Positions 1-12,500 of a stretch of 64,000 bases of DNA are shown in pieces. The notes beneath the pieces were generated by a model. The model had not been told where the DNA came from, ran no database searches, and worked only from the letters and a program-made list of their open reading frames with translations. Position numbers and translations under genes: made by a program. The stretch is taken from contig JAIOJX010000026.1 in NCBI GenBank assembly GCA_022376925.1, forward strand, positions 253,143,330-253,207,329, given 5' to 3'. The stretch comes from Tragulus kanchil (lineage: Eukaryota; Chordata; Mammalia; Artiodactyla; Tragulidae). The number at the start of each line of letters is the position of its first letter. The stretch's first letter is position 1.

Positions 1-85
1 AGGGGATCTTCCTAACCCAGAGATCAAACCTGGGTCTCCTGCAATAGCAGGCAGATTCTTTACGGTCTGAGCCACCAGCAAAACC
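1..85 (-). mobile_element. Bov-tA SINE, fragment cut by the window edge
   Basis: The sequence has the inverted head of a Bov-tA element, including the inverted 'gggatcttccta-acccag' segment and the 'ctgagccaccag' end. The rest lies to the left of the window. Confidence 0.75.
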
Positions 86-388
86 CCTTCTAGAAGAGTA
101 TATTCAGAATAAATATGTATTGAATGATGGAATGAACCTCACAAAAGCAATAAAATGCTCCTCACTGATCCTCGTTGCTGGAAAGCATAAGGAGAAGGGG
201 AATGACTGACCAGCCTAGTAAACCTGTGTTTCCATTATTTTCTCTAAGTCTAACAGGAAGAAAAACAATTTTAAAACTCCAAGACTTTTAATGAAACTAA
301 TGTCTGAAGTTGTATAAAAACAAAGTCTGTCAAGGACAGAAGAAGGAGTTAAGCTCTGGGTTTTTCGTAGTTAATCAAATTTAAGTAC

Positions 389-546
389 CTCTCTTAGTTT
401 GCTGTGGATGAATTCTTGTTCACGCACAGAATGAATAGTGAGAATATCACCGCGCAGCCAGCCACAGACAAACTGAAAGGCAGACCATTCCGCAGCTTGG
501 GTATGAAAAAAATACTCTGCATCATGATAAAAGAGCCAGGGTGCAT
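389..546 (-). CDS. PLA2R1: PLA2R1 exon, start of CTLD6 (first copy)
   Basis: The reverse complement reads from an acceptor ending TTTCAG at 547-549 to the donor GTACTT just below 389. It encodes two bases (AT) completing an Asp with the preceding exon and then 52 codons. Recognisable segments are [20 protein letters not shown] and [11 protein letters not shown], matching the opening of the sixth lectin-like domain with its first Cys and the EQEFI helix. It is 158 nt and ends in phase 0. The other copy at 1446-1601 is 2 nt shorter at this donor. This copy is preferred because second copies in this window repeatedly lose bases at their starts. The following exon is outside the window. Confidence 0.93.
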
Positions 547-3500
547 CTGAAAGAGAAGTAAACAGTGCAGGTGATGCAACAATTATTGAGCAATGTAATG
601 CAGACTTAAAAAGGTTATGTTATGTCTGACCCAAATGTGTAACTTGGTCACTCAACATTAAGAAAATGTGTGTGTATACACGCACTCCTACACATAAATA
701 AATATACAATTTACTTATTTTCATTGGTCTCTTTCATATATTAAATACATATATACAAAAGTCTGGGATAAATGCTTTAATTTAAAATTATGTGTCCAAA
801 AAATGGAGTTAGGCCATGATATTAATCTTTAGTAATATTTAATGACATTTTGATTTTTTAATAAAATATGTATTTGTTTATTTGGCTGCACCCGGTCTTA
901 GTTGTGGCACATGGGATCTTCCATCTTTGTTGTGGCATGTGGGATCTGTAGTTGCAGCATGTGGGACCTAGTTCTCTGACTGATGTTGAAATGAAACCAA
1001 GGCCGCCTGCATTGGGAATCTAACCCACTGGACCACAGGGGAATTCCCTAGTTTGACTACTGATTAATTTTTTAATTTGAACAAGTTAGTTCTCAACTGA
1101 CACAAGAAAAGAGAAACTCAATTGGAGCTATGTAAGAGCACAGTAATGGTATAAAGTCGTGCACAGTTAGAAATTCAAGAACCATGAGGAATAGTTCTTA
1201 CCACGTCGGTACCAGGGAGGACTCTTGAGTTGCACATCTGTAAAGTAAAAGCAAGCCAGTTTGAGTGACCTTTATTTACAAATGTACTGTCTCTGAATTA
1301 CTTCAGGTCTAAACACAATGCTTTGGACTTTGCTTTTTAAAAGATTATTTTAGAACCAGATGTTGTTCAGAAAGTGGTTGGTTCTCATACTTGAAGGGAA
1401 AAGGAGTTAAGCTCTGGGTTTTCGTAGTTAATCAAATTTAAGTACCTCTTAGTTTGCTGTGGATGAATTCTTGTTCACGCACAGAATGAATAGTGAGAAT
1501 ATCACCGCGCAGCCAGCCACAGACAAACTGAAAGGCAGACCATTCCGCAGCTTGGGTATGAAAAAAATACTCTGCATCATGATAAAAGAGCCAGGGTGCA
1601 TCTGAAAGAGAAGTAAACAGTGCAGGTGATGCAACAATTATTGAGCAATGTAATGCAGACTTAAAAAGGTTATGTTATGTCTGACCCAAATGTGTAACTT
1701 GGTCACTCAACATTAAGAAAATGTGTGTGTATACACGCACTCCTACACATAAATAAATATACAATTTACTTATTTTCATTGGTCTCTTTCATATATTAAA
1801 TACATATATACAAAAGTCTGGGATAAATGCTTTAATTTAAAATTATGTGTCCAAAAAATGGAGTTAGGCCATGATATTAATCTTTAGTAATATTTAATGA
1901 CATTTTGATTTTTTAATAAAATATGTATTTGTTTATTTGGCTGCACTGGGTCTTAGTTGTGGCACATGGGATCTTCCATCTTTGTTGTGGCATGTGGGAT
2001 CTGTAGTTGCAGCATGTGGGACCTAGTTCTCTGACTGATGTTGAAATGAAACCAAGGCCGCCTGCATTGGGAATCTAACCCACTGGACCACAGGGGAATT
2101 CCCTAGTTTGACTACTGATTAATTTTTTAATTTGAACAAGTTAGTTCTCAACTGACACAAGAAAAGAGAAACTCAATTGGAGCTATGTAAGAGCACAGTA
2201 ATGGTATAAAGTCGTGCACAGTTAGAAATTCAAGAACCATGAGGAATAGTTCTTACCACGTCGGTACCAGGGAGGACTCTTGAGTTGCACATCTGTAAAG
2301 TAAAAGCAAGCCAGTTTGAGTGACCTTTATTTACAAATGTACTGTCTCTGAATTACTTCAGGTCTAAACACAATGCTTTGGACTTTGCTTTTTAAAAGAT
2401 TATTTTAGAACCAGATGTTGTTCAGAAAGTGGTTGGTTCTCATACTTGAAGAGGAGGCTCAAGACAGACTTCTGGTTAAAGAAAAAATGTTGTGAACACT
2501 TGCTGAGCACTTATTGTACGTGATACGCTGTGCTGTTGCTTTTACTTACTCATTTGATAAGTAATTTGATTTGCTTGTAATGTCACAGCGACATTTCTTC
2601 CACATTGTACTTGCAAAATATAATGCTCCACAACATAGACTGTTATCTTCATTTCCTGCTAACTTAGCATACTGCACTGGGGTCATTTTTTCTCATTCCC
2701 TCCTCAGATATTTTTTGTTAAAATGGTGCAATTTGGTTCATCATGAAGACTGTCGGTTCTGTGGTCCAGGGTACTTAAGTGTGAGACCTCGATAACTGTT
2801 TCCTTGGGGAAATGCTATAGATGACTTGAAAACAAATAGTAAAGATCTTATTAATATTTTTACCTCTTGGACTTTTGCATATCCATTCACGCCTGGAACC
2901 ACAGTATGAGGGTAGCAATGTTTTATTCGCCTTATAAACAGCACAATCTCTTGCATCTTCTCCAAAATAAGTATTGTCTAAAAATGAAGAGACAACCTGC
3001 AGCAGATGAAGTTCATTATTCCTTAATACTGATCCTCTGCCAATGGTTTCAAATGATCAAAAATGCATCCCTGTGAAAAATCACCATAGACTTCTGGAGG
3101 AGGCAGGTTATGATGCCGGTTAAAGGTTGTTTCATATTTGTGACAAGCAAGCTAATCAAAACTTAAGCATTTTTTCCTTGAAGATTTTTTTTTTAAAGAG
3201 TCATGCTTCTCCTTTCTCCAGAGGGAACCCATCAGACTGAACTTGCACTCTTCTCTCACTGGCATCATTAGGCGAGTCCTAGGATCCTGAGCAGACGTTT
3301 TAGTGGCTCAGGGGTCTTTCAGAATTGAGTCTCACCTTTGATGCAGATTCTTTTGCAAAACCACTGGACTTTTCATCTCTCATACTAACGTCTACATCAA
3401 CCCTAAATTTAATCAAGAATCTATCTATTTCCATGAATGAAAACACAACAGGGGTACTGACTAGAGATTCAGCCTTCTCAGTGATTTATGATTGCTTGAC

Positions 3501-6500
3501 AGAAGAGTGGATGGGCCATGAGTAAAACTAAAGTGAAAATCTGAAAAAAAGAGAGGGTTTTGAAACTATTTATGCTTCCCTGATGGCTCAGCGTAAAGAC
3601 TCTGCCTGCAATGCAGAAGACACGGATTCAATCCGTGGGTTGGGAAGATCTCCTGGAAGAGGAAATGGCAACCTGCTCCATGTTCTTGCCTGGAAAATCC
3701 CACAGACAGAGCAGCCTGGCAGGCTACAGTCTATTAGGTCTCGAGAGTCAGACATGACTTAGCGATTAAACCACCACCATATGCTCGTCTTCAAATATGC
3801 ACAAAGTCATGCAATAATTCATTTAACTTAAATACATATAAAGCTCAGATTCAGAGAATGGCATGAGTTTGATATTTATTCTGTCCAGAGGAAAAGTGGT
3901 GACGGGCTTCTGCTTTGTGGCTTTATCTCATTGATTCTGAAATAAATTGCCTATGCCTCTCCTACTACTAATGAGTTTGCTTATTTTACTAAAATACATC
4001 CTCAACCTCTATGTACCACATTTTATTTCCTAAACACCACATTGACGTTAACCACCCTACTGTGCTGTGTGGTGACTGCCATTAATGGGGCAGGTCAACC
4101 TTGATGTATGCCCCTTCTGCTCTCTGGGCCTTGGTTTCTTCATCAGCAGAATAGACACATGAAGCTAGGCAATCTCCAAGATCTCTTCCTGCCCTCTGGT
4201 CTTGATGCCCTTTTCAAAGAAGCAGTACTGGGGTGGAATTACTTATTTTAAAACTAGCACACTCTTATTATTTTTATTTCCACTATAAGAACATAGCTTT
4301 TCTGCAAAGCACTTCCTTGCTACAAATTTGAACACCATTTAGGTATCAGGCCTAGAGACCCCTTTTCTATATTGATCTTTACTCTTTCAAAGTTTGGCTG
4401 CTGATGTTTTGCCAATGAGGAGACTCTATGACACTGTGGCTTTGGAGGCAGATAACCTATGTACACTTGCTGCCTCTCCTGTGGTTTACTTTAGGCAAAC
4501 TGCTTAATCATTTTAATACCCACTATGTTGGATCCTTGTAAGGGTGAAATGAGATCATGCAGGAAATGCACTCTGCTCAGCGCTTACAGCATAATTGGGG
4601 CTCAATGAACAGAAGCTGCATTGAATGCTCACTGTAGGCCATTGCTAACCCCAGTTCACAGGTGACACTAAATAATTTGATTTTTCTTGTGCCTTCAGAT
4701 GAATCTCATTTTAATCTGGGATACCTTTTCTTTTTTTTCCCCTATCATGAGGAAGATCTGAGAAATCCTCATTGTACCTGAAAAAAAATGTAATTGTGGG
4801 TCCCTTCTTTCTTTAATGAGATTTTTACACACATGAGGCTGAATGAAAAGCAATTCTGTTTTTTTCCTTCGAAATAACAAGGCTTTGACTGAAAAAGAGG
4901 TACTGTTTCTAAGCCTGGCATTTCTGTTCTTTTAAAGTGAGAGAAACTGAAAATATTTCTTTTCACTGTAATATAGACAGGGGTCCCACCCTCACACAAT
5001 CAGGTGCTCTGCAGGAGAGGGAGGGTAGGCCAAAGGAAACCTGGTATTATTGTATTTTTTTAGCCTGGAATTATTTTAAAGAATAGTAGTTTCCCTGCTG
5101 GAGATTCTTCACATGGGAGACGGTTTTCAGAGCTTTTCCAGAGATTTTGATTTCTTTTTAGCATGAGATTTCAGAGCTAGCTTAGGAGCCATCTAGTTAG
5201 CAAAAGTTTCTTAAGACTTTGCTGAGATAACTCTTTTGGTACCAAGATCTGGTACAGTTTTAGATTTAGGTCTGAGTCATGGGGAGGATGGCCATTCTTT
5301 CCAGATTCTTTTGGTTGGTTTATCAAGTGGTTCCTGGGCCACCTGCTTTGAATTCATCTCCTTTTCTCCAGCTTGGAAAGACTTACAGGAGTTCCATCAG
5401 ACCATTCCCAAGAACCAGCATTCAGTGGGTTTCTTTTATTAAATCCAATCCAGAACTGTCTTTCTTCTGTCCTGTGAAGAGAAGAAATGAATACTTGGCC
5501 CTTCACATTGAATTCACATTATGTCACAGGTTCACAAATATTTTAGTTATGCAGGAAACAGCTGATGGGACTAGCAGAATTGATCAAGTCACTGAGTATT
5601 TTTGATCTGTAGGTGAAACCTGAGCTATGAAATGAACCTAGCAAAGATTTTTTATGCTCACTAGTTGGGCATTTGAGAGAAATGTTAGCCATGAAAAGTT
5701 TTTGGAAGAACAAGCGCTTACAGCATATTGGGGCTCAATGAACAGAAGCTGCATTGAATGCTCACTGTAGGCCATTGCTAACCCCAGTTCACAGGTGACA
5801 CTAAATAATTTGATTTTTCTTGTGCCTTCAGATGAATCTCATTTTAATCTGGGATACCTTTTCTTTTTTCCCTATCATGAGGAAGATCTGAGAAATCCTC
5901 ATTGTACCTGAAAAAAATGTAATTGTGGGTCCCTTCTTTCTTTAATGAGATTTTTACACACATGAGGCTGAATGAAAAGCAATTCTGTTTTTTCCTTGAA
6001 ATAACAAGGCTTTGACTGAAAAAGAGGTACTGTTTCTAAGCCTGGCATTTCTGTTCTTTTAAAGTGAGAGAAACTGAAAATATTTCTTTTCACTGTAATA
6101 TAGACAGGGGTCCCACCCTCACACAATCAGGTGCTCTGCAGGAGAGGGAGGGTAGGCCAAAGGAAACCTGGTATTATTGTATTTTTTTAGCCTGGAATTA
6201 TTTTAAAGAATAGTAGTTTCCCTGCTGGAGATTCTTCACATGGGAGACGGTTTTCAGAGCTTTTCCAGAGATTTTGATTTCTTTTTAGCATGAGATTTCA
6301 GAGCTAGCTTAGGAGCCATCTAGTTAGCAAAAGTTTCTTAAGACTTTGCTGAGATAACTCTTTTGGTACCAAGATCTGGTACAGTTTTAGATTTAGGTCT
6401 GAGTCATGGGGAGGATGGCCATTCTTTCCAGATTCTTTTGGTTGGTTTATCAAGTGGTTCCTGGGCCACCTGCTTTGAATTCATCTCCTTTTCTCCAGCT

Positions 6501-9500
6501 TGGAAAGACTTACAGGAGTTCCATCAGACCATTCCCAAGAACCAGCATTCAGTGGGTTTCTTTTATTAAATCCAATCCAGAACTGTCTTTCTTCTGTCCT
6601 GTGAAGAGAAGAAATGAATACTTGGCCCTTCACATTGAATTCACATTATGTCACAGGTTCACAAATATTTTAGTTATGCAGGAAACAGCTGATGGGACTA
6701 GCAGAATTGATCAAGTCACTGAGTATTTTTGATCTGTAGGTGAAACCTGAGCTATGAAATGAACCTAGCAAAGACTGATGTCACTTCCCACCTCTCTTGG
6801 TTTGTATGGCATGCTCACTAGTGATGGGCATTTGAGAGAAATGTTAGCCCGTATTGAAAACATGGTTTTCTCATGGTTATTAGGAATGCAATGCCTTTTG
6901 ATTAGGACAAGAATGCATGACAGCAAGTTGTTAAGAAATTTTGGAACATCTTTTCCCTGGAGGACTATTTATTTACTCCTTTATACTTATACTACTTTCC
7001 TGTGTTTTAATTTGTTGTTCTTTTGCCAAATGTTTATGAACTCTCTGAGGGTTAATCACCAATAAACCCATTTAATACAAGGCACCACAGCAGATCTGTT
7101 TTTACCCCCTCCTGTCCTAGTAATTAATTCCACAGTGAATCAGTCTGGGGCATGGTAGATTAACTTCAGCCATCACTGCTGGTTAGACTTGGTGAGAAAC
7201 CCCACAGAGAACCATCCTCTCTCCTCTTAGGTGGTGGATGAATACGTCAAACCACAAAGTACTCAATACATCAAGCAATAAAGGCTAATTGTGCAGCGAA
7301 CCATCTCAGTAAGATTATTTTCTGAGAATAATTTTGAAGAAGTAAAGATTTAAAGGATTCAGAAGTCCTGACAGACGCTTTATTTTCCTTAGTGCATGGA
7401 AGCAAGTCTCTTCTGAGACATTCCCTTGTCAGACCTTTGAGCTCCTCTGCCTGAACTTTACAAATGAAAGCAAAACATGACTTAGAAAACCCCAGAATAA
7501 CTGAGGCCTATTGGTCACTGCCATGGTTATAGCTTACACTCAAGGCTGTAGGAAGGTGAGAATGCTGCCTTAGAGTTAAGCCAGACAGATTCATCTCAAT
7601 GGTCAGGCTGAAGACCTGCCTCACTCTCCCTGCATTGAGAAATTTTATTCCTTTCCTCACTGAATTCAGAGTTCTACATTTTTCCTGCCATATCCTCAGT
7701 CCTAGAAGATGAAATGGTATTTATTTTTTCTCCATCAATTTACCAAATATGTATAATTTTAACTAGTTAATACAATAGAATACTGAATATGATGAAATAA
7801 AAATAGAAAAACAATGCCATAGGAGGGAGAAGAAGCACATATGGTAACTATCAGAATTGGTTTATTTGGTGTAATTACGCATGAGATTTTGTTGAACTCC
7901 CTGGCAGTCTGGGCAAAGAGTAAAATATACATTCTATAGCTTTTGTGATCAGGTGCTGAATACCAGTAATTTGGTAGATACTTGACACAGAATTCTATGA
8001 GGCATTCCAAGTATGAGAATTTATATAAACAGGCATGATATAATGAAATTCGATATAACAACAAACTTGGAGGAAGTTTGCATATGTTGTTTCATAGAGC
8101 AAACCTCATAATATGTAAGCATGAAAGGATGTTTTACAAGGAGCTGCAGTCATGAAGCCAGTGTACAACTTACAATGGTGGAGATGATCATATTTCCTTT
8201 GGATCTGAGCCCCATACCCAACTAGCAATCCAATAAAGCAGGAAGCTTCTTGAACTTTTCTTCAGCCTCAGAGAATCTGACTTAGAAGCTCTGGCACAAG
8301 TCTAGAGGGCACTGTGCTATAAAGTTTCCCAAGCTTTGGGAGGATCAGCCAGGTTTGGGAACTATGGTTTTAGACCAGCCTTTCCTGCAGGGTGTATTGG
8401 TTCTACAGGATGTTAGTTTAGATAAGTGGTATCCAAAAAAAAAAGTTTTATGGTCAAAGAAAGTGCTTCCTTCTAGAAGCCTTTACTAATGTATATGGCA
8501 CAATTTCTAAGACAGCACCTTGTTTTGCAAGCATATTTGACCACAGAACCCCTCTGTTTTCCCTGGAGTACTCCATGAGACACACACTGGGTGATATCCC
8601 CACCATTGAGGTCATTTTTATAGATGTGGAGATGAATAATTTGATGGATGTTACTTATGAACCTTCTTTTTTCTTTTTTTTGGCGGGGTGGGGGGTGGGC
8701 AGGCCACTTCTATTGGTCTTTCATTTATCTATTTTCATCCATCTTTTGTTCTTCGGCCCATGTGGGCCTCCCATCGCAGTGGCCTCTGTCGTCGCAGAGC
8801 GCCGGCTCTGGGCGCATGCGCCCCAGAGCTCCGGCTCGGTAATTAGACACTTTGGTCCAGCTGCTCCGCGGCTCGTGGGATCTTCCCAGGCCAGGGATCG
8901 AACCGGCGCCCCTTGCACTGCAAGGCGGTGTCCTTACCCACTGGACCACCAGGGAAGCCCACTTATGAGCCTTCTTAAGAGAGGGTCCTAAAAGAAACTT
9001 AAGGGGAAGGGCTAGGCTTTTCCTTAGAAAATAGGTCTGGATTTTCTCTGAAATTCAGCTAAGTGTTTCATTGAGACTTCAGACTTACAGAGCTTGAACC
9101 ACAGTACCTCATAGCATGTTTGTTTGTGTTAAATAAATATATGGAAGTATGCCACCCCTTCATCCCCTTAGACCACAACCTCCTCAGGGGTGGGATTTTG
9201 TGTCATGTCTGTTGCATTTTCCAGCCACCTATGCACATAATGGGTTAGGGTGGCGCTAGTGGTAAAGAACTCGGTTGCCAATGCAGGAGACAAGAGATGT
9301 GGGTTCGATCCCTGGGTCTGGGCATGGCAATGCACTCCAGGATTCTTGCCTGGAGAATCCCATGGACAGAGGAGCCTGGTAGGTGACAGTCGATAGGGTC
9401 GCAAAGAGCTGGACACGACTGAAGTTACTTAGCACTCAGGCATGCATGAATATAATAGTGTCCCTTCCATAGAAGATATTCCCAAAATACACGCTAATAG

Positions 9501-12500
9501 ACAAGAACATTCCATAGAAAGAGGCCAAGCAAAGAGAAGATTTGCTAAAAGAGAACATGATGCCCATTTTAAAATATTTGAAAACAGAGTAGACACGGTC
9601 TGTATTGCTCTGGCTTACTAGAAAGTTGATCTCTGAAACTAGCCTTCAACAATGGAATGGATTATATTCCAAGTAAGAAAGCTTTGAGACTTTAAAGAAA
9701 TCTGTAGACAGTCGTGGCCACAGGAATGTAGTAGAAGAAATTCTTATACTGGACTGGAAGTAGCACAAGACCTCATATATTTCTTCAAATTTAAATTTGA
9801 TTTTCTAACTTCACAGAATTCAAGATTCTGTAAACTTGCAAGACGGATGCAGACAAGTGAATGCCTATGTCCTCTAATGTAAAACTAGAAGGTTGGATTG
9901 GAATTTTTAAACATTTGTGAGACTTTCTGTTTTTCAAACAAAATCTCCCATGGATGCCTATTATATACAAAACACCTGTAGTAATTAGACACTTTGGTCC
10001 AGCTGCTCCGCGCTCGTGGGATCTTCCCAGCCAGGGATCGAACCGCGCCTTGCACTGCAAGGCGGTGTCCTTACCCACTGGACCACCAGGGAAGCCCACT
10101 TATGAGCCTTCTTAAGAGAGGGTCCTAAAAGAAACTTAAGGGGAAGGGCTAGGCTTTTCCTTAGAAAATAGGTCTGGATTTTCTCTGAAATTCAGCTAAG
10201 TGTTTCATTGAGACTTCAGACTTACAGAGCTTGAACCACAGTACCTCATAGCATGTTTGTTTGTGTTAAATAAATATATGGAAGTATGCCACCCCTTCAT
10301 CCCCTTAGACCACAACCTCCTCAGGGGTGGGATTTTGTGTCATGTCTGTTGCATTTTCCAGCCACCTATGCACATAATGGGTTAGGGTGGCGCTAGTGGT
10401 AAAGAACTCGGTTGCCAATGCAGGAGACAAGAGATGTGGGTTCGATCCCTGGGTCTGGGCATGGCAATGCACTCCAGGATTCTTGCCTGGAGAATCCCAT
10501 GGACAGAGGAGCCTGGTAGGTGACAGTCGATAGGGTCGCAAAGAGCTGGACACGACTGAAGTTACTTAGCACTCAGGCATGCATGAATATAATAGTGTCC
10601 CTTCCATAGAAGATATTCCCAAAATACACGCTAATAGACAAGAACTTTCCCTATAGAAAGAGGCCAAGCAAAGAGAAGATTTGCTAAAAGAGAACATGAT
10701 GCCCATTTTAAAATATTTGAAAACAGAGTAGACACGGTCTGTATTGCTCTGGCTTACTAGAAAGTTGATCTCTGAAACTAGCCTTCAACAATGGAATGGA
10801 TTATATTCCAAGTAAGAAAGCTTTGAGACTTTAAAGAAATCTGTAGACAGTCGTGGCCACAGGAATGTAGTAGAAGAAATTCTTATACTGGACTGGAAGT
10901 AGCACAAGACCTCATATATTTCTTCAAATTTAAATTTGATTTTCTAACTTCACAGAATTCAAGATTCTGTAAACTTGCAAGACGGATGCAGACAAGTGAA
11001 TGCCTATGTCCTCTAATGTAAAACTAGAAGGTTGGATTGGAATTTTTAAACATTTGTGAGACTTTCTGTTTTTCAAACAAAATCTCCCATGGATGCCTAT
11101 TATATACAAAACACCTGTAAGTGGAATTGGGTGGACCCACTGTGATGACTCGAGCCAGTGAACAAGAAACCAGGCCCCCTGCCCACTTAACCTCTCCTGC
11201 TCTGGGGGTTCAGAACCCTCCATACCCTCAGATAACACTTTGAAAATCACTGGGCTAGATAATTTCTGAACTTGGAAGAAAAATTCTAAAATTCTGATAT
11301 GATACACACAGAAAAGATTGCAAGTATCAAAACAGTTATCACTTTGTTCATTGTATATGGAATGAGAACTTAGTGCAATATAAATATGAAACTAAAAGTA
11401 TATATTTTGCCTTCACAACTAGTTGCTAGTTGATTTTAGACTTAAATACTTGAGGTTTTGAATATCCCAAACATTCCAAATATTTGAAAGTCATCACTGG
11501 GAGACAAAATATTTGACTGTGATTTTTCAAAATTAACAAGTATTTACCGATTAAATTTTGAATGCAAAAGGTTATTCACAAAATTCTCTTCCTCGATATC
11601 AGCAAAGCTTGCAAGATGAGCTCCAAATTCTTCACAAAATTCTTCAGCTTCTCTCCATGTTCTTTTCCTAAGGACCTTTTCAATATGAAATACCTGTATA
11701 GAAAAGGGCGGGGAGTTGACATGGTTGTCAATAACATGAGGCTGCTTAATTCTGGACAAGAAGATTACAGTAATATAATTGTCACTACTCTGTATTAAAA
11801 GCTTGACTGAGTAGGAAGAAATAACATTTAGAACTAAACTGTATCTCCCATCATCTCATTTTATTCTCACGACAGAGTCATGAGGAGCATACGATGAGGA
11901 TTCTTTTTCTCCATGAGATTTCGTTTTTTTCCCCTCCTAAATATCCTGTGACTGGCATATGCTTGTCCCTTAGTGAAATATTTGTCAAGAGAGGAGGAGA
12001 GTCAGCTTAAGAAAGGTTACAAATTTCAGATCAATAAAAAGAAAGGTCCCAGTATTCTGGTGGCTCAGAGAAGAGATGAAATGAAACTGGATGCAGAAAT
12101 TTTTAATGTAAAACTAGAAGGTTGGATTGGAATTTTAAACATTTGTGAGACTTTTTGTTTTTCAAACAAAATCTCCCATGGATGCCTATTATATACAAAA
12201 CACCTGTAAGTGGAATTGGGTGGACCCACTGTGATGACTCGAGCCAGTGAACAAGAAACCAGGCCCCCTGCCCACTTAACCTCTCCTGCTCTGGGGGTTC
12301 AGAACCCTCCATACCCTCAGATAACACTTTGAAAATCACTGGGCTAGATAATTTCTGAACTTGGAAGAAAAATTCTAAAATTCTGATATGATACACACAG
12401 AAAAGATTGCAAGTATCAAAACAGTTATCACTTTGTTCATTGTATATGGAATGAGAACTTAGTGCAATATAAATATGAAACTAAAAGTATATATTTTGCC

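Larger units (their letters stand above)
351..2445. repeat. Tandem block pair D1, offset 1055 bp
   Basis: Bases 351-1397 recur at about 1405-2445. The unit carries the CTLD6 exon, the 36-nt linker exon and a SINE, so both exons appear twice. Close to its start the second copy has lost a T in a T-run and a CT pair. Confidence 0.95.
4578..6848. repeat. Tandem block pair D2, offset 1127 bp
   Basis: Bases 4578-5692 recur at 5713-6848, duplicating the exon at 5387-5471. The tail of the first copy, after 'gaacctagcaaaga', has lost about 33 bases that the second copy keeps. The second copy's leading edge drops an A in 'cataattgg'. Confidence 0.95.
8838..11118. repeat. Tandem block pair D3, offset about 1138 bp
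   Basis: Bases 8838-9980 recur at about 9979-11118. The second copy begins inside the CHR-like SINE and has lost single G or C bases at several GC-rich spots there. It becomes clean further in. It chains directly with D4. Confidence 0.95.

Noticed and set aside
394..1637. Identical 62-residue frames at 394-582 and 1449-1637 that look like a small membrane protein pair
   Set aside because: They are out-of-frame readings across the PLA2R1 CTLD6 exon and its flanking intron. The correct frame gives the receptor sequence with proper splice sites.
8575..8991. 138-residue open frame on the plus strand
   Set aside because: It lies almost entirely in an inverted CHR-like SINE. The same peptide pieces recur at every other copy of the SINE, so it is a repeat shadow.
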